Shown here: positions 33,721 through 43,650 of the stretch, piece after piece
Layout of the letters: every line of letters starts with the position of its first letter
Numbering within the stretch: the first letter of the stretch is position 1
Assembly (NCBI GenBank): GCA_022376515.1
Contig: WTXI01000012.1
Location: 248,001 to 312,000 of the forward strand
Source: Lactifluus volemus
Lineage: Eukaryota; Basidiomycota; Agaricomycetes; Russulales; Russulaceae
Direction of reading: 5' to 3'
Length of the DNA stretch: 64,000 bases
Notes under the pieces: model-generated
Seen by the model: the letters and a program-made list of their open reading frames with translations, nothing else
What the model was told of the DNA's origin: nothing
The model's database searches: none
Made by a program: the position numbers and the translations under genes

Positions 33721-33807
33721 CCTTTGGACTGGAATCGAACCAGCAACCTTGGGATATCACAGATGCCCTGTTATAGTCCCATGCTCTTCCAGTTGAGCTA
33801 CCAAAGG
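33721..33807 (-). tRNA. Intron-containing tRNA-like gene, Tyr-type, anticodon ATA as read
   Basis: This is the counterpart of 1222-1308. The acceptor is CCTTTGG/CCAAAGG, fully paired here, where the left copy has a G-T pair. The T arm CTGG-TTCGATT-CCAG, D stem and 15-base intron-like insert are kept. Confidence 0.55.
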
Positions 33808-34000
33808 TTGACTGTCAATACAGTGGTATGATCGAGGAACAAGATGCATGTGGTAAAAATTGCCTATTGTACCCACACCATCATGACTTGGAAGAATAGG
33901 AGACGCGTCAATAAACAGTTCGTACTCCTCACCGACAGCACTGGCAATTTGTACCGAAAACAAAAATGACGATGATCCATTTGAATAGAGAAAAAGATCT

Positions 34001-34087
34001 CCTTCGGACTGGAGTTGAACCAGAAACCTTGGGATACCACAGATGTTCTGTTATAGTCCCATGCTCTTCCAGTTGAGCTACCGAAGG
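34001..34087 (-). tRNA. Intron-containing tRNA-like gene, second of pair
   Basis: This is the counterpart of 1501-1587. The acceptor CCTTCGG/CCGAAGG is perfectly paired, D-loop GCTCAACTGGAAGAGC is canonical, and the anticodon again reads ATA after removal of the insert. Confidence 0.52.
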
Positions 34088-34195
34088 TTAACTGCCACTC
34101 CAGTGGCACGAATGATGACTTCAATGTTTCGCACGTGACTCGCGTATGATCGAGGCGTTGAGCTGTCTTAACCTTACTGTTACTCCATCAAAGTC

Positions 34196-34503
34196 TTATA
34201 CAAATTGCTTACTATTGCATATTAAAACAAACCGAGTACAATAACGCCTGTTGCACAGAATAATCTCAGGGATATGTGAATCACGGTGCTCGTATTCGCA
34301 TGGTTCGATGATGTTCTCGATGACGGTGTTGGATCGAGAACCAAAGGGGGAGACGTGGTCGTTGGCACGGAAGAAGTAATGATGGACCCAGAAAGTATGC
34401 TGGAAGTGTTTGGCGCGGATGAAGTAGGCGACGGGGATGGCCGAGCTACTTGATGACATAGATGAAGCAGACGCGGGACCGCCGCCCCCTTGCACGAGTA
34501 ATA
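34196..34503 (-). pseudogene. 3' fragment of the secreted GPI-type protein gene
   Basis: It matches the Ser/Thr-rich stalk and hydrophobic tail of the gene at 1713-2413 (LLLVQGGGGPASASS, then shifted frames). It stops where half A of the repeat begins, so the gene was cut when this unit formed. Confidence 0.75.
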
Positions 34504-34939
34504 GCTGCACCGTTTCTCCAAGTAATCTCCAAAGCTCGTCGAGCAAACGACTGTGGCAACGAGGCGCAAGGCGCGAGTGGGGATGGTCCTGTCTGTCCTG
34601 TCGGACCTAAGTTAAGATACACTGCCGGGTGGTCGGAGAGGCGACATAAGGCTGCTTGCTCATTGGAAAATGTGATGCGACCATGGACGGAGGGAACGAA
34701 GGTCTCGTCGGGATGTACTCTCGACGACGGTTTGACCCGTAGTCGTGTGCTGGCACGCTTTGTCAGAACTTGGGCTCAAGCGAGTGTCTCTCTATCTGCC
34801 CAGATCCAACATCCAACCAAAGCAGCTTGGATATTTTTCTGATGGCCAAATACATAGATCGAAGAGATGTCTCATCGGTCTGATTTATCACGCTGCGCAA
34901 ATGCTCATCGTCAGTCTCAACTGTACCTGGCCAGTAGGC

Positions 34940-35555
34940 GTGTTCAACGCGCGACCAGTGTGCCCTCGGAAACCCCCCCGAAATGTTTTTCAACGTTCGG
35001 TCCCCGGGCGCCTCAGTTCTGTGGGGGCGGCAGGGCTCTGGAGATCTGTCATTTGGCCAGGGCTTCAGCTGACAAGTTTGGAGACCAAGCTCAACGAAGA
35101 AAATGCGACTCGGACAGTGAGACCAATGACGCCAGTTTTGGCCCGGACTTCCATAAGGTAGTCGGTGGCTTTTGTGAAAGATCTGTGCTATAACATCGCC
35201 CTCAAGCCTCAGGCGAGGAACCTATCATTTCGGGGCTTTCACGAGTTCATGTGGATGTGGGTTCTTAGTGGCAGTCAACGGAACGGCTGATAACCCCATC
35301 ATTTTGCATACATGATTCGGTCTGGGGAGTATCAGTCATGAAAGGCATTTCGTATAACTTCAACTGCAGCCAAAGGACAAAGATAGTAGTGGAGACAGTA
35401 ATGGGGAAAGTGACAGCAAACATAATGCTGGATAGAGTAACGTGGGGTAACTGAGGCCAGGAAGACGACCAATAAAAGGATGGTACCAAGTAAAATTTTG
35501 GATATCACGTAGACAAGCATGGGACGAAATAGGATAAAGGTACGACAGAGTAAGC
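34940..35555. other. Intergenic stretch before tub2 stop
   Basis: The first 65 bp are the right part of the host sequence of the swapped repeat (cgcgcgaccagtgtgccc...). The remainder is probably the 3' untranslated region and terminator of the minus-strand tubulin gene. No other gene seen. Confidence 0.5.
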
Positions 35556-37417
35556 TTATTCTTCCTCGACCGGTACATCTTCCTCATACTCGCCTTCTTC
35601 CTCGGCACTGGTGCGAGAACTGAGTGGCCGCCTACACAGGGGTTAAGAGAAGAACGAAACTCACGTTGCATCCTGATACTGCTGGTACTCGGCAACCAGA
35701 TCCTGCATGTTCGATTCGGCCTCCGTAAACTATTATAGACGATGTCAGGGTGATGATGAGCAAATATCTGTAACAGTTACATACCTCCATCTCGTCCATA
35801 CCCTCCTGAGTGTACCAATGCAAAAAGGCCTTCCTCTTGAACATGGCGGTGAATTGTTCACTGACACGGCGGAACAATTCTTGGATTGCAGTTGAGTTTC
35901 CGAGGAAGGTAACAGCCATCTTGAGGCCACGCGGTGGGATGTCGCACTGCGCCGTGAGCACATTATTCGGGATCCACTCGACAAAGTACGCAGAGTTCTT
36001 ATTTTGGACATTCTGCATCTGCTCTTCAACTTCTTTCATTGATACCTTTCCACGGAACACGGCAGCAACTGTGAGGTAGCGACCATGGCGAGGATCGCAG
36101 GCAGCCATCATGTTCTTAGCATCGAACATTTGTTGTGTAAGCTCAGGAACAGTGACGGCGCGGTACTGTTGGCTGCCACGTGCAGTAAGGGGCGCGAAGC
36201 CCGTTAGGAAGAAGTGTAGACGAGGGAAGGGTACTAGGATGGTGATGAGGATGAGAAATCAGCTCAGAGAGTGTGGATAACACAAACCCATGTTGACTGC
36301 GAGCTTCCGTAGATCGGAGTTGAGTTGACCCGGGAAGCGTAAGCAAGTAGTAATGCCAGACATAACGACGGACACAAGATGGTTCAAATCGCCGTAGGTC
36401 GGCGTTGCGAGCTTCAAGGTGCGGAAGTGAATGTCATAGAGTGCCTCGTTGTCAATGCAGAACGTCTCGTCGGAATTCTCCACGAGTTGGTGGACGGAAA
36501 GGGTAGCATTATATGGCTTTTGGATAGTTGGAAGATGAAGGTATCGATGTACTAAATATTGCGCACCTCTACGACAGTGTCGGAAACCTTGGGACTCGGA
36601 ACGACGGAATATGTACACATCATCCGATCGGGATATTCCTCACGGATTTTTGAAATGAGGAGGGTACCCATACCGGCACCAGTGCCTCCACCTAGGGAGT
36701 GGGTAATTTGGAAGCCTAAAGACATGCGTCAATATTGGCGCCAAACACGTGACAAAAACCGTCAGAGACGCGTCGCGCGTCATCAACTTACCCTGAAGAG
36801 CATCAGTACCTTCTGCCTCCTTCCGAACAACATCAAGGACAGCATCGACGAGCTCGGCACCCTCCGTGTAGTCTGCAGGCGGGTTTGTTAATATAAGATG
36901 AACGAGAAGTGAGAGAGGCACGTAGAAAAAGGGTCCAAATTGGACTATCCTTAGTGAGGAGAAACTGTTCACTCACGTCCTTTCGCCCAATTGTTCCCGG
37001 CACCACTCTGGCCAAAGACAAAATTGTCTGGGCGGAAAAGGCCACCAAGAGGACCCGAGCGAACGGCATCCATAGTACCAGGTTCAAGGTCGACTAAGAT
37101 CGCGCGGGGAACGTACTTGTTCGCGCCAATCTCGTTGTAGTAAACGGAGATCCGCTCAAGCTGAAGGTCATTGTTGCCTTTGTAGAGACCGTCACGTTCG
37201 ATACCATGTTCATCCGAAACGACCTCCCAGAACTTGACACCTATATAAGAAAAAGAGGGTTGAAAAACGACATTTGAGGTGTTGAAGGAAATAGTCGCCG
37301 TACCGATTTGGTTACCACACTAGTGAACACGCGGAACAATCTCTGAATTTCAAGTAGATTATAAAATGAACAGAAAAAACACACCTGGCCGGTCTGAAGG
37401 TGAACGATTTCACGCAT
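35556..37417 (-). CDS. tub2: Beta-tubulin
   Basis: Nine exons (37385-37417, 37304-37319, 36977-37240, 36792-36872, 36567-36715, 36288-36516, 35785-36233, 35665-35729, 35556-35607) splice in frame to 445 residues, the normal length. Visible are the autoregulatory N terminus MREI, the GTP-binding [24 protein letters not shown], the [21 protein letters not shown] region and an acidic tail ending DVPVEEE. Exon 2 is a 16-base microexon encoding CGNQI. Residue 167 is Tyr ([12 protein letters not shown]), while 198 is Glu and 200 is Phe (DETFC). Residue 211, usually Cys, is His (YDIHFRTL). The protein pairs with alpha-tubulin to form microtubules. It looks intact and is the best housekeeping anchor in the window. 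Confidence 0.96.
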
Positions 37418-38689
37418 TCTGAGAGTCAGTGGTCAGCGATCAAATTGTCAATGGGAAATGATACGATAACCGAAAGAAACGGGAAAATGCGCGTGTCAAC
37501 TCATAGAGAACGTGGAAATGATGCCACAAAAGGGAATAAAGTAGAAACTGAGACGCACTTGACGAGATAGGAAGAGAACGGGGCAAAGGGATCAACCGAA
37601 GAGGTAGAGGGAGGAGGTTAAAGGCAAAAGCAAAAGCAAATCGACAAAAACGAGGCAAAACGTTCGGGTTTAGGGCTATTTCAAGCGGAGTCTAATTTCC
37701 ACCCGACAATTCAGCCACAACCAGTCCTCATGCTCGTTGATTACCTCCTACGACTGGCGGTAATTAATCTCATGGCTTTGTACGTGTAAAACTCATTAGA
37801 ACACAATGGATTCGCACTAACATTTACGGAAACCGAGCATGGAAGTGTCAAGTTAGCCATTGTGTGTATGGCATCTGAGAGGGCGTTTGATGCTACAATG
37901 GGCATTTGCGCCGTGACACGCCAGCAACAAACCAGTCTATTCGATTTGTATATGAGGCCATCAAAGTCTTATTCAGCTGCTTTGACTACGAGACACCGCA
38001 TGGTACCTTTTTGACAAGCTAAAGCTTTGGTTCGAGGAAGTAAAATGAAGTGTTCATCGTTCCCCTTAATGGTACCTCTCGTAGGGTGCTCTCAATACTT
38101 ATACCGTCTGTATTTTGAACCCAAATCAAGCTGCCCTTGCTTCCCTTCCCCACCTACTAGTACGCCAAGTCCATTTCTTGGTCCATCTCATCAGAACTAC
38201 GGTTATGGATTTGTGTGACAGGGTGTATGAAGAGCAGCCACATGTTAGGCGGGTGATGGTTCGTCAGCAAGGGTGTTGAAGCCTCGGCTACAGATGCCAG
38301 TGGTGTACTACCTGAGGGCGTACTATTCGTATGGAAGTTACACAGTGCGCTACATCTACAATACACAGCTACGATGATTCAAGCAGTGACATAGAGAGTA
38401 CCATGTGCGTCCACTGAGGTTGATTGCGGCTAGTTCAGGCGAGGGCAGAGTAGGAGACAAATGGTTTACACTGGCAACTTTGATGGCAGATCGAAGAGAT
38501 GTCTTACAGTTTGGCTTGATGTGTCGTTCTGCATCGACTCGTGCAAATACTTGTGATCGTAGTTTAGACTTTACCCGGGCCGCCGATGTAAAGAAGCATG
38601 CCCCTCTCCGTTGCGTAGAGACAAAACTACATGGGCTGCCGGTGTAAAGACTAATGATTCTCCCCATTTGGGCAGAGAGAAAAGGAATT
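37418..38689. other. tub2 upstream region, no gene recognised
   Basis: 37440-37660 is rich in ccc/ttt runs on the minus strand, as in promoters of highly expressed fungal genes. The rest holds only short frames. Confidence 0.45.
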
Positions 38690-38712
38690 CCTTCGGACTG
38701 GACTCGAACCAT
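38690..38712 (-). tRNA. 3' fragment of the tRNA-like sequence
   Basis: Only the acceptor 3' strand and T arm (ccttcggactggactcgaacc on the plus strand) remain of the tRNA-like repeat. It is a dead fragment, 120 bp from the tubulin fragment. Confidence 0.5.
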
Positions 38713-38831
38713 AGCTACCAATGGAGTGGCAAGCACGATGAACAGGGTGATGCAAATCAAAGATTGCTCATTAGAAACAAAAATTTGGGCAATGAAATAT
38801 GTCGGGAGATGCCCGATATAGTACCGGCGCT

Positions 38832-38985
38832 CGGGTAATTCGGAAGCCCAAAGACATCCGTCAATATTGGCGCCAAACACGTGACAAAAGCCGCAGAGAC
38901 CCGTCGCGCGTCAACGCGTCAACAACTTACCTTGGAGAGCATCAGTACCTTCAGCCTCCTTCCGAACAACATCAAGGACAGCACC
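38832..38985 (-). pseudogene. Copied fragment of tub2 (intron 4, exon 4 and part of exon 5)
   Basis: It closely matches about 36700-36850 of the beta-tubulin gene, including intron sequence (gtcaatattggcgccaaaca and cgtgacaaaa), so it was copied from DNA, not from spliced RNA. It has several substitutions and a small insertion near 38917. It has no coding capacity. Confidence 0.82.
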
Positions 38986-40243
38986 GAGATGCTGGGATAG
39001 CAGAGTTGCACCCTGGTGCAGTAGAAACTACGCAAGCTCCATAAGTCCCTTGTATCGCCGCATCTCCGGGTGAGAGGAGGACGTCTCAGCTGGACATCCC
39101 GATGCATTCTCAAAACTGGGAATGGTCAGCCCAGTCGACCAATATTGCGTAGCTTAGGTGACTACTAGTAAGGGGAAGTCCGATCTCATCGTCAAGTTGG
39201 AGGGGTATGCGCTGTCATATTTACCAACAGCCTGTGCGCGAAAGATGCGTGTAGGCTGTGGGCGAATATGATAGTAGGAAACATCGTTGGCGAGTTCTTA
39301 CTCAACAATGGCACGAAAGTTAATTGGCTCAGTTGTGCTCAGGTGTCGCGATCTGCCAGGGAGGTTGCATGACTCTTGCTTGATCGCGGCACCAACTTGA
39401 ATTGGGGCTCCAGAGCGATGGCCTCGTCACTCCGTCGAACATTGCTGCTCTCAATGGATACCTTCATGTCGCGGACCTCTTTCTCCGAGTCTAGCACAGT
39501 GCAGGGCTCAGGTTGAGTTCCGCACTGGCATATCTGAAACGAGGACTGCAAGACGGTTTTCCGGTTAGCATCGAAAGAGGTTACCGTAGCGAGTGCAGTT
39601 TGATGTGGAAACAGAGGACGATCTAGTGACGGTCTAGTTTATTGTATTTGTTAAGTAACACTACGATAAGATCATAATAGAGATAGAGTGAGCGCTAAAG
39701 TGGTGCGTTGTCTGCACTGCCATTATATAGCCACTGCACACCTACATACTTCTAAAGTCCAGTCTGATCTGCAATCTGCCAGCAGTGCTGGTGCGCTACT
39801 ATTAGAACCCACCAACGTTGCTCGGCATGAATTCGGCTTCGCTGCTACTGGACAGTGGGGTTTCTTATTTTGGTATCAACGAAAATATTGATCCAATCAT
39901 CACATCAGAGTTACGTTATTCGATATCATTAACCCCTACGCCCTAAGCGGCCTCAACGTCCAGCTCTAGAGCTGTCAGCCTCACAAGTCCCGAACAGGGA
40001 TACCAGTACTAATTGCCAAAAACTACCCAAACTTGTATCACAACAATTGAAGGAAGCACAAACTCGAGTCCGAGAAGTTACATGACGCATCACGAATATT
40101 GCATGACTCGGAATGCTCAGAGCGCTCATATGTGGAGGCCTGTCTCGTCCACCCCACCAAAAAGCCTTTTAGAGGTGTATCCGGGGGACTGACCCATAAC
40201 TGGATGACTCTGATACAGTGATACCTCCACTAGTATTTAGCCG
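38986..40243. other. Intergenic stretch, no gene recognised
   Basis: Short frames on both strands only; none has a domain or supported splice plan. It includes the upstream region of the MFS gene. Confidence 0.45.
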
Positions 40244-42066
40244 ATGACGAATCTGGTACATACGCCCAACTTGACGTACGTTCCCATGTCTCCTACCACT
40301 GACCTATTCGAATATGCAGACGAGGAGGCTCCCCTCATCGAACGTGACGACTCCGCATCCCCTAAACCGACACCGCTCCCCAAGGTTCAGATCTCAATCC
40401 TCCTCTCCCTCTGGACCGCCGAGGCCATCCTGACCAATTCAATAACCCCTTACATAAACCAGGTACGATAATGTCTTTGACGGTTTATGACATTCCTGTT
40501 AAACCGCATGCAGCTTGTCCGGGAGCTTCCTATCGTCGGTGGAGATGAACGGAAAGTGGGATACTACACCGGGATCATCGTACGTCTCATCACCCTGTTC
40601 TCTCAGAGGACCCACTCCAATCCGTATATCATATAGGTATCTATGCATCATGTGGCGGAGGCGCTGGCCGCGTTCCTTTGGAACCGACTTTCCGACTATG
40701 TCGGACGCAAGCCTGTTCTTTTATCGTGTCTCGCGGGTTCAATCATTTCAATCATCTCGTTTGGCTTCTCTCGTTCTTTTTGGGCAATAGTTGTTAGGTG
40801 CCCCTTGCAGGAAATTCGCGGGTCTCATTCGCTGAATTGATGACCCCAGCCGTTGCCTGCATGGCGCCCTAAAGGGAGACATCGGTGTCGTGAAAAGTGT
40901 GATGGGGGAGATCACAGATGATAGTAATGTCGCGCTAGGATTCTCGTTGTTGCCAATGACGTGGAATGTTGGCCGTGCGATTGGGTAGGAGCTTTTCTTT
41001 CCACCTTCCCATACACCGGTTGATTCCACGGATCAAAAAAGTCCATTCATTGGTGGCGTATTGGCGCGGCCACAAGATAATTGGCCACATCTCTTCTCCA
41101 ATCCTTTCTGGGCCACATATCCATACTTCTTACCATGCCTGGCAGCCGCTATTTGTGCAACCTTATCGTTCATTGTCGTTGCGATGTACTTGGAAGAGGT
41201 TCGTTTCCCACCTCTTCCAAGGACACAGTGAAATAATAGGAGACGCAGACAGTGAACTTCGCCTCTCCGATGAAGCACCAGTTTGAAAGGACCAACATGA
41301 ACGTACTGCCAGAGGAATTGAGGGATAGCCTGGGCGCTTCACTAAAAGACGAACAAAAGCCGCTGCCGCTGCGAGCCGTGCTCACAAGGGCAGTCGCGAT
41401 TTCCGTTCTCAACTATGCCACACTGGCGCTCCTTGAAATAGTAGCGCTATCGCTTATTCCTCTAATCTGGTCGACGTCGGTCGAGTATGGCGGGCTCAAC
41501 TTCAGTCCGGCGTCGATTGGCCTGTGTATCTCCGTGTATGGGTTTATGAGCGGAATCTTCCAATTCATCTTCTTTCCGCGCCTTGTTGGACGCTTTGGCC
41601 CGCGATGGGTCTTGGTCGCCAGCATTGCGGCATACGCCGTGGTCTATTCTATGTTCCCCTTCGAGAATTTGGCGTTGCGTTACGCCGTCGGTGATGGCTC
41701 GAGTATGACCTTATGGCTGCTGATCTTCCTGCAACTCTGGTCATTAGCAGTCTCAGAAATGGGATACAGTGAGTTACTTTTCGGAATTTTTTTTATGGGT
41801 ATCCGTGCCGACAATTGTCAGGTGCCGCGTACATGTTTATACGTTCTGCCGCACCCAACCAGCGCTCGCTGGGCACAACAAATGGCCTTGCACAAACACT
41901 GGGCTCGGTCTATCGTTCTTTCGGACCGGCGGCTGCGGATTGGCTCTTTGCGTTTTCCTTGATAAATAACATCTTGGATGGGAAACTCACTTACGTCGTG
42001 TTGCTCGCCTTGGTTTGCGTTGCACAGTCTATTGCAGCACAGCTTCCAAGTCATAAATGGACATGA
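40244..42066 (+). CDS. Major facilitator superfamily transporter (ZIFL/tetracycline-carrier type)
   Basis: Seven exons (40244-40462, 40514-40579, 40637-40797, 40850-40984, 41042-41198, 41240-41768, 41822-42066) give 503 residues. After a 40-residue acidic N-tail come the expected twelve hydrophobic segments. The loop 2-3 signature is WNRLSDYVGRKPVLL. Then follow GDIGVVKSVMGEITDDSNVA, LPMTWNVGRAIGPFIGGVLA and the aromatic NPFWATYPYFLPCLAAA. The second half has SRRxx-free loops and the closing APNQRSLGTTNGLAQTLGS. This resembles the fungal/plant ZIFL-like branch (yeast YCR023C-like), which works as a proton-coupled carrier at the vacuole or plasma membrane. The substrate is unknown. All frames join, and it looks functional. 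Confidence 0.85.
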
Positions 42067-42619
42067 GTGGACGCAAGGTGACAGTTAGATAGCCTATATA
42101 TGTAGAGTGAATGGCGACCCAACTTTTTTTTTGGTTCGGGCCGGGCCGGGCCAGGCCCGGGAATATTAATTCTGAGTTTGTCGTCTATCTAGGTGTCTAG
42201 GGTGAGAATATCATGATACAGTATGTATGAGCGCGTGACTTGTATAGCCTGTGGTCCGGCTGCTAATAGTAAACGCGCTCCGTGGAATCGAGATCACGTC
42301 TTGACAGAATCACCAAAGTCTGACTAGGACTCTGGATGCATCGTAACATATCCTATGTGCGAAGAGTTACTGTATGCGAAGTACAGCCGGCGCAGTTAGG
42401 GATGCCCGATTTTCGGTGGTACATCATGATCGCCCCGCACCGGGTGGTGATGTGGCCGTCGTCAGTTTCACTGGCACTAGCAGCCTAGCAGGGGCCCGGT
42501 GAGCCACTTGAACTGAAGGTATTTGCTTCTGCTTTATGCATTGGTCTACTGGAAATTAACATGAACTCCGGCTCTAGAAAGTCTGAAATCCATGAGGGAA
42601 CAGTCACCAAACTCACCAT
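42067..42619. other. Intergenic stretch
   Basis: A GC-rich tandem (gggccgggccgggccaggccc) lies near 42138-42160. No gene seen. Confidence 0.45.
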
Positions 42620-43650
42620 CATAGATTCACGTTGAGGACGGATGTCAATTGTTCGTAAATTAGTAAATGGATGTACTAGTATTCGATTCAAGAAGTTTCT
42701 CTTTGCATTCCTTCCGCAAAAATTGTAACGAAAACGGTTTATTCTTCCTCTTTTGTCACTCGTACACTAGTCGACAGCTACAGTCGTTAAAATGAGAAGA
42801 TAAAGCAGCAGTGAAGGCAAGGGCAAACTGGAATACACAACCAAGTATGATATACAGTTCATGTTATCAACTTCCATGACAGAAAACGTGATGCCAACAC
42901 TGCTGCTGAGAGAAACTTGAACTGGGAAACAAACTGTCAAAGTGATGGTGACGATGTCAGTCAGTTGTTCTTGAATGAAACTGGTGCAGTGGGGCCCGCG
43001 GCATGCACTGGCAGTCTGCCGCACATTCAAATTAATGCTCACCATATGAGCAAATCCTTTGTCAACAACTGAAGGTCGCTGCGTCAGAGGAGTTGACCGT
43101 CGTTTTCCATGGCACGCTTCCAGTCAGGGCCAGCGTTGTCTCCACCGAAAAAACGGCCGGCCTGCAATTTCGAGATGTTATATGAAAAACTCGTGTCAAC
43201 TAACAACTTGGCAAATTCCTTACCACCAGATCGCCGTTATCAAAGGCCTGTGGATCGCGTTAGAATTGAACAGTCCCATGTGCTTAATCGGAGTGTAAAA
43301 AAGAACGTACTGGTGCCGCAGAGACGCCGAGCACGCTGAGCAAGAACAGGTAAGGCACGAAAGACGCAAGACGCATAATGTTCTGCAAGTTGGATACTGT
43401 TGGACACTGAATGAATGAAATCCACTGTGGATCAAACCAGTCCTTATATACACGAAGTTTGTGCGTCTTCGGCGCATCCTCAAGTGCTGGCGGCAGTCAG
43501 AGACAATAGTTGAGAACATTGAGACTCAGAGTCTGAGTCCTCAGACTGCTCAACGTCAAGTTGAACTCGAACCCGCTCGGCTTTCAATAGAGATGTGATC
43601 GTTAGTAAGACTCGGACGCGATTTCTATCCTGCGGATCAACCACTTGCAG
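42620..43650 (-). repeat. Inverted copy of the peptide module (partner of 11.2-12.24 kb)
   Basis: On the minus strand it carries, in order, the conserved upstream block (gttgatccgcaggatagaaa, cttactaacgatcacatc), the TATATAAGGAC box, peptide gene 3, and the same 3' flank as peptide gene 2 (gtttcccagttcaag... gtgttggcatcacg). It has diverged from the other copies more than they have from each other. Confidence 0.72.
43084..43376 (-). CDS. Small secreted peptide, family member 3
   Basis: Exons 43311-43376, 43224-43247 and 43084-43161 give 55 residues, the shortest member. The signal peptide is MRLASFVPYLFLLSVLGVSA, followed by AP and the second exon AFDNGDLV. Exon 3 starts AGRFFGGDNAGPDWKR and ends AMENDGQLL. 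Exon 1 has the same length as in members 1 and 2. The C-terminal pattern WKRAM.N.G.L is kept although the preceding Gly-rich stretch is largely gone. That contrast suggests the tail after Lys-Arg is the functional part. A TATATAAGGAC box lies about 70 bp upstream. It is not next to a questin oxidase-like gene. Confidence 0.63.

Larger units (their letters stand above)
33641..34939. mobile_element. Second copy of the tRNA-bearing repeat, halves in swapped order (B then A)
   Basis: 33641-34503 matches 1142-2000 (half B) and 34504-34939 matches 719-1141 (half A). In the left copy A precedes B and the two join directly (ctgtacctggcc/aggccgggccgcc); here B precedes A. The block interrupts a sequence that is continuous at 28490-28660, with a possible 5-6 bp duplication at its edges (gtcag/gttcaa). 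It behaves as an inserted unit that passed through a tandem or circular form. It carries two tRNA-like genes and a 3' fragment of the secreted-protein pseudogene. Confidence 0.6.

Noticed and set aside
8761..43376. Peptide family as mating pheromone precursors
   Set aside because: Basidiomycete pheromone precursors end in a CaaX box and lack a signal peptide; these have a signal peptide and end in LH or LL.
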